Shown: positions 27,389 to 36,170 of the stretch, one piece after another
How positions within the stretch are numbered: the stretch's first letter is position 1
Layout: each line of letters starts with the position of its first letter
Translations under genes and position numbers: made by a program
NCBI RefSeq assembly: GCF_030125375.1
Contig: NZ_JASJUU010000007.1
Coordinates: 249,416-313,415, forward strand
Length of the DNA stretch: 64,000 bases
Origin: Pseudoalteromonas umbrosa
GTDB taxonomy: Bacteria; Pseudomonadota; Gammaproteobacteria; Enterobacterales; Alteromonadaceae
Direction: 5' to 3'
Notes under the pieces: generated by a model
What the model saw: the letters and a program-made list of their open reading frames with translations, nothing else
Databases searched by the model: none
Told to the model about the DNA's origin: nothing

Positions 27389-29263
27389 GTGCAACTGAAA
27401 AAAATAAGTCTAATAGTGGCTGTATTGTCCGGTTTATCGGCCTGTGGCACAACCCCTAAAAACGTACAACCAGCAACAAATCCGCAGACTCAAGCACTTG
27501 CTGTGCAATCGACTGAGAATATGGATGCGAGTTCACTGTATGCACTAGCACTCTCAAAGCAAGGCGCAAATAGAATACAAGTGCTTTACGGTGCTCGAGA
27601 AGCTGCGATCAACGAGGGAAATTGGCCTATGCTGGAGCAGATCTGCTTTGAGTTAGAATCAAAAGCCAGCGTCGATCATGTTCAAAATAAGCTCTATATT
27701 GCCTTTGCACAAAAAGAGCAAGGAAAGTATGAAAGCGCACACACTATCTTAACGAATATTAGTGATCAGCTTACCCTTGCAGAGCACAAAGGCTGGCATC
27801 AATACCTCAAAGGCAGTATTTTTGCCTCACAGAAATTACCTAAAAAAGCCCTCGTTCATTACTTTAAAAGCGCGGATACCTCGCAACAAAACAAACTCAA
27901 CATCACAGGCTTAAATCAAGATATATGGACGGCATTACAGCAACTATCTTCTTACGCCCTAGAGCGTTTTGATCGTGGTTCAGTCATTCAACAAGGTTGG
28001 GTAAAGCTCGCTAAGTATCATCAAGTATATTTGGGCTCCACAGTGCAATTGCACCAAGCAATGAACAACTGGCAAAGACGCTATAAAAATCACCCTGGCA
28101 GTTTCATTATCCCCAATGAAGTGAAATCCACCATAAACCTTGCGCCTTACCAAGCAACTAAGTTAGCCATTTTACTGCCTCAATCAGGAAGTAGTGAACG
28201 TCTAGGCTCGGCATTAAAAAACGGCTTTTTGGCAGCCATGGATAAAAGTCAAATTGAAGAAATTTATTTTATTGACGAAATGGACAGCGCAGAACTTATC
28301 GAGCGAGAGTTACAAAAAAGCCAACCCGACTTTGTCATTGGCCCGCTCTTAAAAAGCAATATTGTTAAGGTTAAATCAAGTCCGTTTATCGCTCAGTCTG
28401 CCGCTATTTTTCTTAATGAAGTAAACCCAGATGAAGCACAACGGATCCATACTGAACACTATTACTTCGCTCTAAACCCTGAGCATGAAGTCGAGCAAGC
28501 CTTGGTGCATTTTTTAGCAAAAGGCTTCCAAAAGCCCATGCTGCTCGCGCCCGATACCCCCTCAGGGCAGCGATTAATTTCGCATTTCAATACTCAATGG
28601 CAAAACTTCAGCAAAACTCAACCCGAAGCTGGGTTTTATAGTAACAGCGAAGATATGGTCGAGGTGATCACTGAGCTACTAGAAGTGGATCGCTCTAAAG
28701 CCAGAATAAAAGAGGTCAAAAGTCTATTCCGCAGTGAAGTAGAGAGTGAAACACGCTCAAGACGAGATATCGATGCGATCTACATTCTCGGGGACGCCAT
28801 TGAGACACGATTACTCAAACCGTACCTTGATGTTAACGTCAGTACATTTGCAGAGCGGATCCCACTGTATGCAAGCTCACGGAGTTATAGTAAGCAAATA
28901 GATAAGACAGACAAGGGTGATTTAGAAGGGCTCTACTTTACTGAACTGCCCTGGATGCTCCCCGACGTTGTAAATCAACGAAACCTGCGAGACACATATT
29001 CTAGACTCTGGCCCGAACAAGCTGATATTGAGCAACGCTTGTTTGCCATGGCCCATGATGCGCTCAACTTGATCCCAGAACTCAAACAATTAAGTAGAAT
29101 ACCGGGCAAAGAGTTTGATGGATTAACCGGCGCACTCAGCATTAAAGAAGCCAACCAGATACATAGGAAGCTTAGCTGGGGTCAATACCATAAAAACAGT
29201 ATTCGACTCGTGAGCCTCGATGAGAGGCCTCCTACGCCACTGTTTATGCAACAAGTAGAGTAA
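27389..29263 (+). CDS. lpoA: Penicillin-binding protein activator LpoA (LppC family lipoprotein)
   Basis: Outer-membrane lipoprotein that stimulates PBP1a transpeptidase from the outside. About 624 residues: lipoprotein signal with lipobox LSAC, an N-terminal helical TPR-like half (about 40-260), and a C-terminal periplasmic-binding-protein-like half starting at KLAILLPQSGSSERLG. Three in-frame starts exist: an upstream one overlapping rsmI (27320), ATG 27371 and GTG 27389. Only the GTG has a well-placed ribosome site (GAAGG, 7 bp) and yields a compact signal peptide beginning MQLKKISLIV, so I prefer it, moderately. First of the four plus-strand genes lpoA-yraN-diaA-dolP. Confidence 0.93.
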   Translation: MQLKKISLIVAVLSGLSACGTTPKNVQPATNPQTQALAVQSTENMDASSLYALALSKQGANRIQVLYGAREAAINEGNWPMLEQICFELESKASVDHVQNKLYIAFAQKEQGKYESAHTILTNISDQLTLAEHKGWHQYLKGSIFASQKLPKKALVHYFKSADTSQQNKLNITGLNQDIWTALQQLSSYALERFDRGSVIQQGWVKLAKYHQVYLGSTVQLHQAMNNWQRRYKNHPGSFIIPNEVKSTINLAPYQATKLAILLPQSGSSERLGSALKNGFLAAMDKSQIEEIYFIDEMDSAELIERELQKSQPDFVIGPLLKSNIVKVKSSPFIAQSAAIFLNEVNPDEAQRIHTEHYYFALNPEHEVEQALVHFLAKGFQKPMLLAPDTPSGQRLISHFNTQWQNFSKTQPEAGFYSNSEDMVEVITELLEVDRSKARIKEVKSLFRSEVESETRSRRDIDAIYILGDAIETRLLKPYLDVNVSTFAERIPLYASSRSYSKQIDKTDKGDLEGLYFTELPWMLPDVVNQRNLRDTYSRLWPEQADIEQRLFAMAHDALNLIPELKQLSRIPGKEFDGLTGALSIKEANQIHRKLSWGQYHKNSIRLVSLDERPPTPLFMQQVE

Positions 29264-29307
29264 ATACAAGTAATAACATCACACACCCAGCCTGTAAGGA
29301 TAACAGC

Positions 29308-29673
29308 ATGCTAAAAGGAATTTTTAACAACACTAGGGAAAAAGGGTCGTATTTTGAAGAGGTTGCTGAGCGCTATCTGCAAAAGCAAGGGTTGACACCA
29401 ATAGCTCGTAATTACTTGTGTCGACATGGAGAAATTGATTTAATCATGAAAGATGCCCGAACTTGGGTATTTGTTGAAGTGAAATACCGTAAAAGTCTAA
29501 AATTTGGCGGCGCACTCAATACACTTTCACAACAAAAACAGCAACGTTTAAGGCGTAGCATATATCAATACATGCAGGATTTTACCTTGCATAATGTAGC
29601 GCTACGCGTAGACTTTGTTGCAATACAGGGGCATTCCCCACATGCGATACATTGGATAAAGAACGTTTTTTAA
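29308..29673 (+). CDS. yraN: UPF0102 / YraN family nuclease-fold protein
   Basis: 121-residue protein of the conserved YraN family, related to Holliday-junction-resolvase-type endonucleases by fold; its role is not settled. The PD-(D/E)xK-like core is visible: an early Glu (FEEVAERYL), GEIDLIMKDARTWVFVEVKYR-type spacing of Asp and the ExK pair (EVKYR), followed by a helix with LSQQKQQRLRRS. Complete and of normal length, between lpoA and diaA as in other gammaproteobacteria. Confidence 0.9.
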   Translation: MLKGIFNNTREKGSYFEEVAERYLQKQGLTPIARNYLCRHGEIDLIMKDARTWVFVEVKYRKSLKFGGALNTLSQQKQQRLRRSIYQYMQDFTLHNVALRVDFVAIQGHSPHAIHWIKNVF

Positions 29674-29674
29674 T

Positions 29675-30259
29675 ATGCAAGAATCAATCAAAGCCATCTT
29701 TACCGAAAGTATTCAAGCGCAAATAGCAGCGGGAGAAGCATTACCTGAGCAGTTAGAGACAGCTGCCTATGTAATCTCTCAAACATTGATCAATGGTAAT
29801 AAGTTGATCTGCTGTGGTGAACCAAGCAGTCATATGCTTGCTGAGCACTTTGCCAGTTTACTTATCAATTTCTATGAAACTGAACGACCATGTCTGCCAG
29901 CGCTGACATTGAGCCAATCTAGCATTAACCTCAGCGGCCAATCAACTAGCTCACAAACAGAGTTATTTGCCCGTCAGATTAGAGCAATAGCCCAAGAAGG
30001 TGATTTGCTTTTTGCCATTGCACTCAATGGCAATGAAAAAGAGGTCATAAGCGCTGTTGAATCTGCATTGACCAAAGATCTAAAGATTATTGCGCTGACA
30101 GGTAACGATGGCGGTGAATTAACAGGTTTATTAGGCCCAAATGATGTTGAGATAAGGGTTCCTAATAAGCGAGCAAGCAGAATTTTAGAGTCTCATATGT
30201 TCACCGTGCATTGCTTAAGCCAACTTATAGACAATATTTTATTCCCTCAGGATGCCTAA
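29675..30259 (+). CDS. diaA: DnaA-associating protein DiaA (SIS domain)
   Basis: SIS-fold tetramer that in E. coli binds DnaA and promotes timely replication initiation. 194 residues, aligning along its length with E. coli DiaA (start MQESIKAIFTESIQAQIAAGEALPE-like; LTGNDGGELTGLLG; SRILESHMFTVHCL). The sugar-phosphate-isomerase glycine motif of the SIS superfamily (GNGxSxxxAxH) is here CCGEPSSHMLAEH, so isomerase activity is unlikely, supporting DiaA over GmhA. Located directly after yraN (1-bp gap) and before dolP. Confidence 0.93.
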   Translation: MQESIKAIFTESIQAQIAAGEALPEQLETAAYVISQTLINGNKLICCGEPSSHMLAEHFASLLINFYETERPCLPALTLSQSSINLSGQSTSSQTELFARQIRAIAQEGDLLFAIALNGNEKEVISAVESALTKDLKIIALTGNDGGELTGLLGPNDVEIRVPNKRASRILESHMFTVHCLSQLIDNILFPQDA

Positions 30260-30260
30260 T

Positions 30261-30827
30261 ATGCTGTTAAAACCCATCTTGGTAATTGCTGTTTTGTCTC
30301 TTCTTCAAGGCTGTGCAGCAGCGGTCGTCGCTGGGACTGCAGGCGCGGTATCAGCAGCAAATGACCGACGCACTATCGGCTCACAAATAGACGACAATAG
30401 CATAGAAATTAAAGCGACTATTGAGCTTAAAAAAATCCAAAGATTGGCAAAGCATGCCAACATCAATGTTGTGAGCGTCAATGGCACTGTTTTATTGACA
30501 GGACAGGTGGCCAATATAGAGATGAGAACCGAAGCGCAAAATGCCGTAAAGCCTGTTATTGGTGTTAAAAAGCTATTCAACCAAATCCGTATTGGCAGCA
30601 ATATAGGTTTGGCGACCAAAGGTCACGATACATGGCTGACTTCAAAAGTGAAAACACAACTGCTGGCAGATGATAACGTCAATGGCACCAATATTAAGGT
30701 TGTGACAGAAAACGCCGAAGTCTTTTTAATGGGAATGGTCGCCCCTGCTGAAGCAGAAAAAGCAGTAGAGATCGCACGCAACATTCACGGAGTAGAAAAA
30801 GTCATTAAGGCTTTTGAATACCTGTAG
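30261..30827 (+). CDS. dolP: Outer-membrane lipoprotein with two BON domains (DolP/YraP)
   Basis: Lipoprotein that in E. coli helps keep the outer membrane intact and localises to division sites. 188 residues: signal with lipobox LQGC, then two BON domains (about 45-110 and 120-185; DxxITxxVKxxL-like patterns). The ATG at 30261 has AGGA at 9 bp; the upstream ATG at 30252 has the same site with zero spacing, so it was rejected. The chosen start is 2 bp beyond the diaA stop. Confidence 0.93.
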   Translation: MLLKPILVIAVLSLLQGCAAAVVAGTAGAVSAANDRRTIGSQIDDNSIEIKATIELKKIQRLAKHANINVVSVNGTVLLTGQVANIEMRTEAQNAVKPVIGVKKLFNQIRIGSNIGLATKGHDTWLTSKVKTQLLADDNVNGTNIKVVTENAEVFLMGMVAPAEAEKAVEIARNIHGVEKVIKAFEYL

Positions 30828-30840
30828 TGAGCTCAAACAT

Positions 30841-30868
30841 AAAAAAACCTGCTGATGCAGGTTTTTTT
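30841..30868. terminator. Bidirectional terminator between dolP and sspB
   Basis: 12-bp stem (AAAAAAACCTGC / GCAGGTTTTTTT) with a 4-base loop; long A- and T-runs on both sides make it work in both directions. It overlaps the last bases before the sspB stop at 30869. Confidence 0.9.
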
Positions 30869-31324
30869 CTACTTGATAACGCGTAAATGAGCGCCTTTTT
30901 TAGGCTTACCCTCTTGTGAAGGTGTTTGCTCTACAGCGCTATCAGGCTGCTGTTCAACCTCTGGGGCCAACTCATCATCAGCATCATACGATTCTTCTTC
31001 GTAATCCTCTTCGATAGTCGATTCAGAGAAAATTGTCCCTTCACCATTTTCTCTGGCATAAATCGCCAGTACTGCGTCAACAGGCACATAAACCTGCATT
31101 GGTTGACCAGAAAAGCGTGCACTGAAGCTCAATGCATCATTATCCATAGTGAAGTTATTTGCCGCACTTGGGCTCACATTCAAGACAATCTGACCGTCCT
31201 GTACAAACTGGACTGGCACTTGTACGTGAGGGAAGTTGGCATTGACAACTATGTGTGGCGTGCACTGATTGTCCACGATCCACTCATAGAACGCCCTTAG
31301 TAAATAAGGTCGATTAGATGTCAT
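30869..31324 (-). CDS. sspB: ClpXP specificity-enhancing factor SspB
   Basis: Adaptor that brings ssrA-tagged and other substrates to ClpXP. 151 residues: folded N-terminal substrate-binding domain (about 1-110, with RPYLLRAFYEWIVDN and PHVQVPVQFV), a strongly acidic flexible linker (about 112-135) and the C-terminal ClpX-binding tail ending AHLRVIK, which corresponds to the E. coli XB motif. The start ATG overlaps the sspA TAA by one base, so the two are co-translated. Confidence 0.96.
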   Translation of the reverse strand: MTSNRPYLLRAFYEWIVDNQCTPHIVVNANFPHVQVPVQFVQDGQIVLNVSPSAANNFTMDNDALSFSARFSGQPMQVYVPVDAVLAIYARENGEGTIFSESTIEEDYEEESYDADDELAPEVEQQPDSAVEQTPSQEGKPKKGAHLRVIK

Positions 31325-31947
31325 TAGCTGCGGATCTCGCGCTCAATATCAGTCAAAGACGCTTGGAAAGACTCACGCTCAAATAAACGTAGCATGTAAT
31401 CTTTCAGCTCGCTTGCACCGCTGCCCGAAAGCTCAATACCTAATTGAGGCAAACGCCACAATAGAGGAGCCATAAAGCAATCAACCAAGCTAAACTCTTC
31501 ACTCATGAAATAAGGCGCTTCACCAAAGATAGGTGCCACAGCAAGAAGTGCTTCAGTTAACTCTTTACGCGCATTATCAACGTCATTGCCTGACATGATT
31601 TTCTCAGCAAGGCTATACCAATCGCTTTCAATGCGGTGCATCATCAAGCGGCTGCGTCCACGCATAACTGGGTAAACTGGCATCAGTGGTGGATGCGGGA
31701 AACGCTCATCCAAATATTCCATAATGATATTAGCTTGATATAAGCCAAGCTCACGATCGATTAACGTCGGAACTGTACCATATGGGTTAATTTCGTGTAG
31801 CGCTTCTGGCAAGTTGTCCTTTTCAGCCAGATGAATATCAACACTTACACCTTTTTCTGCTAAAACGATACGAACCTGATGGCTATACATACAGTTTGCA
31901 CCAGAAAAAAGAGTCATAACTGGGCGCTTATTGGCAGCTACGGCCAT
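31324..31947 (-). CDS. sspA: Stringent starvation protein A (RNAP-associated, GST fold)
   Basis: GST-fold protein that binds RNA polymerase and alters transcription under starvation and acid stress. 207 residues; thioredoxin-like N-domain (MTLFSGANCMYSHQVRIVLAEKG), conserved NPYGTVPTLIDREL and a helical C-domain. The frame is open to 31959, but the ATG at 31947 has GGAGG at ideal spacing, so I start there. Operon with sspB; petABC lies upstream across a hairpin. Confidence 0.96.
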   Translation of the reverse strand: MAVAANKRPVMTLFSGANCMYSHQVRIVLAEKGVSVDIHLAEKDNLPEALHEINPYGTVPTLIDRELGLYQANIIMEYLDERFPHPPLMPVYPVMRGRSRLMMHRIESDWYSLAEKIMSGNDVDNARKELTEALLAVAPIFGEAPYFMSEEFSLVDCFMAPLLWRLPQLGIELSGSGASELKDYMLRLFERESFQASLTDIEREIRS

Positions 31948-31996
31948 GCCTACCTCCATAAATTAATCACAAAGTAATCAAATCACTTTAAACAGC

Positions 31997-32018
31997 AATA
32001 GGGGCATGCGCCCCTATT
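31997..32018. terminator. Hairpin between petC and sspA
   Basis: 9-bp stem, AATAGGGGC with GCCCCTATT, 4-base loop. It lies 28 bp past the petC stop. The flanks are not strongly T-rich, so it may be a weak terminator or a 3'-end stabiliser that lets some transcription pass into sspAB. Confidence 0.6.
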
Positions 32019-32045
32019 ACCTATAATCACCATTGAGTGTTCAAA

Positions 32046-32783
32046 TTAATGAACGTCTCTCCAGTACTCTTTCTTCAACAAGAAAGCTAAGATGAAGAAG
32101 ATTACCAAGAATCCGAGCACTTTGATACCTATTGCCTCAGATTCTAATCGAGAAGGTTCACCCACATACGCTAAAAAGTTAGTGAGATCTCTTGCCGCTT
32201 GGTCATATTCATCGTCACTCATCTCACCGGAGCCGTCAGTTTCGACACCCACAATTTTGGTTACCGTCTCGCCATTTTCAACTACTTCTTCAGTAATTGG
32301 CATTGGCAAGCCCTGTAGTTCTTGAAGAACATGAGGCATCCCCACCAATGGGAATACGATATTGTTCACACCAAAAGGACGAGATTCATCTTTATAAAAT
32401 GACTTTAAGTATGTGTATATATAATCTGGTGATTTAACTCGAGATATCAAGGTTAAATCTGGCGGTGCCGCACCAAACCACTTAGCTGCATCCTCTTTCG
32501 ACATAGAGTTTAAGATATGCGAGCCTACTTTAGAGTCATCAAAGATGAGTGTCTCTTTACCTATTTCAACAGGGATCCCAATGTCACGAAAAGTACGTTC
32601 ATAACGTTGGTATTGCATCTGGTGACAACCTAAACAGTAATTCATGAACAATTTAGCGCCACGCTGCAACGATGCATTATCCCTCAAGTCAATATTAGCG
32701 TCCATTAGTGGCACTGATGGACCTGCTGCCATTGTTAAGGTTGGCAACAATGCGAATAAACCGATTAATAGCTTTTTCATCAT
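32046..32783 (-). CDS. petC: Cytochrome c1 of the bc1 complex
   Basis: Haem-c subunit of ubiquinol-cytochrome c reductase that passes electrons to soluble cytochrome c. 245 residues: cleavable signal (MMKKLLIGLFALLPTLTMAA), the CxxCH haem-attachment motif NYCLGCHQMQYQRY, a downstream candidate Met ligand region (VGMPHVL), and one C-terminal membrane anchor (about residues 215-235) followed by KKEYWRDVH. Overlaps the petB stop by 4 bp. Confidence 0.97.
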   Translation of the reverse strand: MMKKLLIGLFALLPTLTMAAGPSVPLMDANIDLRDNASLQRGAKLFMNYCLGCHQMQYQRYERTFRDIGIPVEIGKETLIFDDSKVGSHILNSMSKEDAAKWFGAAPPDLTLISRVKSPDYIYTYLKSFYKDESRPFGVNNIVFPLVGMPHVLQELQGLPMPITEEVVENGETVTKIVGVETDGSGEMSDDEYDQAARDLTNFLAYVGEPSRLESEAIGIKVLGFLVIFFILAFLLKKEYWRDVH

Positions 32784-34108
32784 TTCGTCAACCTCGTAGG
32801 TAGTGGCTTAGTTACTTCATTCTTTGAATAAACATACAACAACACAAAGAACATGAAATACGTCACGGTACAAATCTGCGACAAAATAGTTGAAAATACC
32901 GTTTGTGGAGTCGCACCAGCCCAACCTAAGATCAAGAAGGTAACCACAAATTGTGCAATGTTCAACTTATGCCATTTACTACGATAACGAATTGAGCGTA
33001 CTTTTCCTCGGTCAAGCCATGGCAATAATGCCAGAACGACTATCGAGGCACCCATAGCCACTACGCCCGCTAGTTTATCAGGAATAGCGCGTAAAATCGC
33101 ATAGAAAGGCGTAAAATACCAAACAGGGAAGATATGCTCAGGTGTTTTAAGCGGATTAGCAGCTTCAAAATTCGGGGCTTCTAAGAAGAAACCATTCATC
33201 TCAGGCATAAAAAACACCACCCAACAGAATAAAATTAAGAATCCTGCCACACCTAAAATGTCTTTTACTGTGTAATAAGGATGGAAAGGAATTGCATCCA
33301 CAACGTCTTTTTTACTGGTGTAGTATTCATGGAATTTAAAGTTAGGCTTGTCCTCTTCAGCCACAGAGCCTTTTTTACGTTTAATTTCAATACCATCAGG
33401 GTTGTTAGAGCCCACTTCATGCAGTGCAACAATGTGCAAGAACACAAGGATCACTAACACCAATGGCAATGCGATGACATGCAGCGCAAAAAAACGATTC
33501 AGCGTAGCGCCTGAAATAACATAGTCACCTCGGATCCAAAGTGTTAAGTCTTCTCCGATAACAGGAATGGCACCAAATAAGGAAATGATTACCTGTGCAC
33601 CCCAGAACGACATTTGCCCCCAAGGTAGCAAGTAGCCCATAAATGCTTCAGCCATCAGGGCCAAGAATATCAACATACCAAATAGCCACAGTAATTCTCT
33701 GGGCTTTTGATAAGAGCCATAAATCATGCCTCTAAACATATGCAGATAAACAACCACAAAGAATGCGGAAGCGCCTGTCGAATGGAGATATCTTAATAAC
33801 CAGCCATACTCAACATCACGCATGATGTATTCAACAGAAGCAAATGCCCCCTCAGCAGAAGGAACAAAATTCATCGTTAACCAAATACCCGTCACAATTT
33901 GGTTAACCAATACCAAAATAGCTAAAGAGCCAAATAGATACCAGAAGTTGAAGTTTTTCGGCGCAGGATATTGCGCAATATGCATATTCCAAACCCGAGT
34001 CATCGGAATGCGATCATTGATCCAGTCGACGACTGAGCTAATAGCACCACCAGAGCGCTTATTCGTCTCGTCTGCAGTTTGATTAGGTTGTTCGTAATTA
34101 GTCGCCAT
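32780..34108 (-). CDS. petB: Cytochrome b of the bc1 complex
   Basis: Membrane core of the bc1 complex carrying both b haems and the two quinone sites. 442 residues with about eight to nine membrane spans; the His ligand helices (RYLHSTGASAFFVVVYLHMFRG and HVIALPLVLVILVFLHIVALHE regions) and the Qo-site PEWY-type motif, here FPVWYFTPFYAILRAIP, are present. Start overlaps the petA stop by one base. Intact and normal in length. Confidence 0.97.
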   Translation of the reverse strand: MATNYEQPNQTADETNKRSGGAISSVVDWINDRIPMTRVWNMHIAQYPAPKNFNFWYLFGSLAILVLVNQIVTGIWLTMNFVPSAEGAFASVEYIMRDVEYGWLLRYLHSTGASAFFVVVYLHMFRGMIYGSYQKPRELLWLFGMLIFLALMAEAFMGYLLPWGQMSFWGAQVIISLFGAIPVIGEDLTLWIRGDYVISGATLNRFFALHVIALPLVLVILVFLHIVALHEVGSNNPDGIEIKRKKGSVAEEDKPNFKFHEYYTSKKDVVDAIPFHPYYTVKDILGVAGFLILFCWVVFFMPEMNGFFLEAPNFEAANPLKTPEHIFPVWYFTPFYAILRAIPDKLAGVVAMGASIVVLALLPWLDRGKVRSIRYRSKWHKLNIAQFVVTFLILGWAGATPQTVFSTILSQICTVTYFMFFVLLYVYSKNEVTKPLPTRLTK

Positions 34109-34698
34109 TATGCCATCTCCTCTTCTTCACCCACTAAAATCGTGGTCTCATCTAGGAAAGTGTATGGCGGCACTTCCAAATTCAAAGGTGCGGGTACATT
34201 TTGAAAAACGCGACCCGCCATATCAAATTTGGAGCCATGGCACGGGCAGAAGAATCCATCTGCGGTCCCTTCCACTTTTTCACCGAATCCACCATTCATG
34301 AATGTTGGAGAGCAACCAAGGTGGGTACAGATCCCAACAGCAACAAAAATCTCTTCTCGCTGAGAGCGATAGCTATTTTTCGCTGAATCCAGCTGCTGTG
34401 CTTCGTCAGAATTGGGGTCACGAAGTTGATCTTCGTGTTGCTTCATTTGTTCTAACATTTTTGGTGTACGATAGATAACCCATACAGGTTTACCACGCCA
34501 CTCAACACGAATTAATTGTCCAGGCTCAAGTTTGCTTATGTCCACTTCTACAGGAGCCCCTGCAGATTTAGCACGCTCACTCGGATTCCAAGACGCAATA
34601 AAAGGAACAGCAGCTCCAGCCGCACCAACACCACCTACGACAGAGGTAGCGATAGTTAAAAAACGGCGTCGGCTGTTGTCAACAGGCGCATTGCTCAT
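34108..34698 (-). CDS. petA: Rieske iron-sulfur subunit of the bc1 complex
   Basis: 2Fe-2S protein of the bc1 complex; takes electrons from quinol and hands them to cytochrome c1. 196 residues: N-terminal twin-arginine-like sequence SRRRFLTIATSVVGG that doubles as membrane anchor, then the Rieske domain with both cluster-binding boxes, CTHLGCSP and CPCHGSKFD. A preceding charged helical insertion (about 80-115) is common in proteobacterial PetA. First gene of petABC; its promoter should lie in the 34699-35130 gap. Confidence 0.97.
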   Translation of the reverse strand: MSNAPVDNSRRRFLTIATSVVGGVGAAGAAVPFIASWNPSERAKSAGAPVEVDISKLEPGQLIRVEWRGKPVWVIYRTPKMLEQMKQHEDQLRDPNSDEAQQLDSAKNSYRSQREEIFVAVGICTHLGCSPTFMNGGFGEKVEGTADGFFCPCHGSKFDMAGRVFQNVPAPLNLEVPPYTFLDETTILVGEEEEMA

Positions 34699-35130
34699 CC
34701 ACTTATCTCCACTATGATCCTCAACACTTGCTATATTGAGAACATCAGTTACAGCAGGTTAATTTTAAGATATTTCAAAATAGACGCGATCATTAGTAAA
34801 AACCATGTAAAAAACACGGTTATTACTATTCTAATTATGACCATATAAAGTGCTAAGCGCTTCAATAAACAGCCAATACTAGAAACGACAGGTTATGATA
34901 TGACGTCTTTCGCAATGATTTCCTGACCAAGATCAACCTCTGTCCAGATGAATGAAAATTTAATCAGACGATATTGCGAATAATTTACTTGCCCTGCAAG
35001 TGTAGCAAAAGAAATGGTCAATAAGCGTACAAAGTGAACAACTTTTAGAGTTTACTGAAAGTTACTGAATTTGAGATTGGCGTATTTCAAGATGTTTTAA
35101 TAGGGATATTGATAGCCGGCACAAAAAACA
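34699..35130. other. Intergenic gap between rpsI terminator and petA
   Basis: About 430 bp with no convincing gene; the longest frames are under 50 codons. It should contain the petABC promoter (AT-rich near 34750-34790 on the minus strand). At 34923-34936 the minus strand reads TTGAT-CTTG-GTCAG, an 8/10 match to the FNR half-sites, about 225 bp from petA, too far for a simple activator site. A small dyad ACTTGC-CCT-GCAAGT lies at 34987-35001. Confidence 0.5.
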
Positions 35131-35157
35131 AAAAACCCAGCACAAGGCTGGGTTTTT
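35131..35157 (-). terminator. Rho-independent terminator of rplM-rpsI
   Basis: 11-bp stem (AAAAACCCAGC / GCTGGGTTTTT) with a 5-base loop and A/T-runs on both sides, 22 bp past the rpsI stop. Confidence 0.9.
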
Positions 35158-35178
35158 GACATTCTGAAACGTAATAAA

Positions 35179-35568
35179 TTAACGTTTTGAGAACTGTGTC
35201 TTCTTACGTGCTTTCTTAAGACCAACTTTCTTACGTTCAACGCGACGAGCGTCACGAGTAACGAAGCCAGCTTTACGTAGAGTAGGACGTAGTGACTCGT
35301 CAAACTCCATTAGTGCACGAGTGATACCGTGGCGGATTGCGCCAGCTTGACCAGTCATACCACCACCTTCAACAGTGATGTAAAGGTCAAACTTCTCAGA
35401 TAGCTCAACTAGCTCTAGTGGCTGACGAACAACCATGCGAGAAGTTTCGCGACCGAAGTATTCTTCGATAGAACGTTGGTTAATTACGATGTTGCCAGTG
35501 CCTGGGCGTAAGAATACGCGAGCACTTGAACTTTTACGACGACCTGTACCGTAGTATTGATTTGCCAT
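35179..35568 (-). CDS. rpsI: 30S ribosomal protein S9
   Basis: Small-subunit head protein whose C-terminal tail reaches the P-site tRNA. 129 residues, beginning NQYYGTGRRKSSSARVFLRPG and ending in the basic tail KKTQFSKR, with the final Lys-Arg that contacts tRNA. Follows rplM by 11 bp, the usual L13-S9 operon, and is followed by a strong terminator. Confidence 0.99.
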   Translation of the reverse strand: MANQYYGTGRRKSSSARVFLRPGTGNIVINQRSIEEYFGRETSRMVVRQPLELVELSEKFDLYITVEGGGMTGQAGAIRHGITRALMEFDESLRPTLRKAGFVTRDARRVERKKVGLKKARKKTQFSKR

Positions 35569-35579
35569 GATAGTGCTCC

Positions 35580-36008
35580 TTAAATGTCTAGAACCTGAGG
35601 CTGTTGTGCCGCATGGTTGTGCTCGTTACCAGCGTAAACTTTAAGTTTACGGAACATTTCACGACCTAGAGGACCGCGAGGTAACATGCCTTTAACTGCT
35701 TTTTCGATGATCATTTCAGGCTTTTTAGCTTGAAGTTTTTCGAAGTTAACAGACTTAAGACCACCTGGGTAACCAGAGTGAGCGTAGTACATTTTTTGCT
35801 GAGCTTTGTTACCAGTTACAGTAACTTTTTCAGCGTTGATAACGATGATGTAATCACCAGTGTCAACATGTGGAGTGTACTCAGCCTTGTGCTTACCGCG
35901 TAGGCGAGCAGCGATTTCAGTAGCAATACGACCTAAAGTTTTACCTTCAGCGTCAACTACGTACCAGTCACGTTTTACAGTTTCTGGTTTAGCAACAAAC
36001 GTTTTCAT
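35580..36008 (-). CDS. rplM: 50S ribosomal protein L13
   Basis: Early-assembly large-subunit protein, 142 residues, with the family motifs RDWYVVDAEGKTLGRIATEIA, VDTGDYIIVINAEKV, and MLPRGPLGREMFRKLKVYAG. In E. coli L13 represses its own mRNA through the leader; here the leader is about 150 nt with two stable hairpins (36042-36059, 36114-36131) and is a good candidate for the same control. Confidence 0.99.
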   Translation of the reverse strand: MKTFVAKPETVKRDWYVVDAEGKTLGRIATEIAARLRGKHKAEYTPHVDTGDYIIVINAEKVTVTGNKAQQKMYYAHSGYPGGLKSVNFEKLQAKKPEMIIEKAVKGMLPRGPLGREMFRKLKVYAGNEHNHAAQQPQVLDI

Positions 36009-36041
36009 TTATAAAATCCAAAGTTTTCAGTTAAAACCACA

Positions 36042-36059
36042 GGTAGTCAGAGGACTACC
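36042..36059 (-). promoter_or_regulatory. Hairpin in the rplM leader (possible L13 autoregulation site)
   Basis: Perfect 7-bp stem with 4-base loop (GGTAGTC-CTCT-GACTACC on the minus strand), 34-51 nt before the rplM start codon. A second hairpin (GTCGGC/GCCGAC-like, six pairs with one G-U) sits at 36114-36131 nearer the transcript start. Confidence 0.5.
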
Positions 36060-36164
36060 GCTCTACTAATGGTGCTTCAACCCCTTCGAGTTTAAGACTT
36101 TTTTGCCGCTCAAGTCGGTGGCTAAGCCGACGAGGGCTATAGAACGCAACGTGGCAGGCCGCGG

Positions 36165-36170
36165 ATTATA
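36165..36170 (-). promoter_or_regulatory. Extended -10 promoter of rplM-rpsI
   Basis: The minus strand reads TTGCTATAATCCGCGG: perfect TATAAT with an upstream TGC extension, and a GC-rich discriminator right after. The -35 (TGGTTT region at 36188-36193) is weak. This layout predicts strong, growth-rate-linked transcription with ppGpp/DksA sensitivity. Confidence 0.75.

Noticed and set aside
34714..34860. Small plus-strand frame in the petA-rpsI gap
   Set aside because: Fewer than 50 codons, no ribosome site, biased composition with no protein-like pattern.
34923..34936. FNR-like TTGAT-N4-GTCAG site upstream of petA
   Set aside because: 8/10 match but about 225 bp from the gene and not paired with a promoter; expected by chance in AT-rich DNA.
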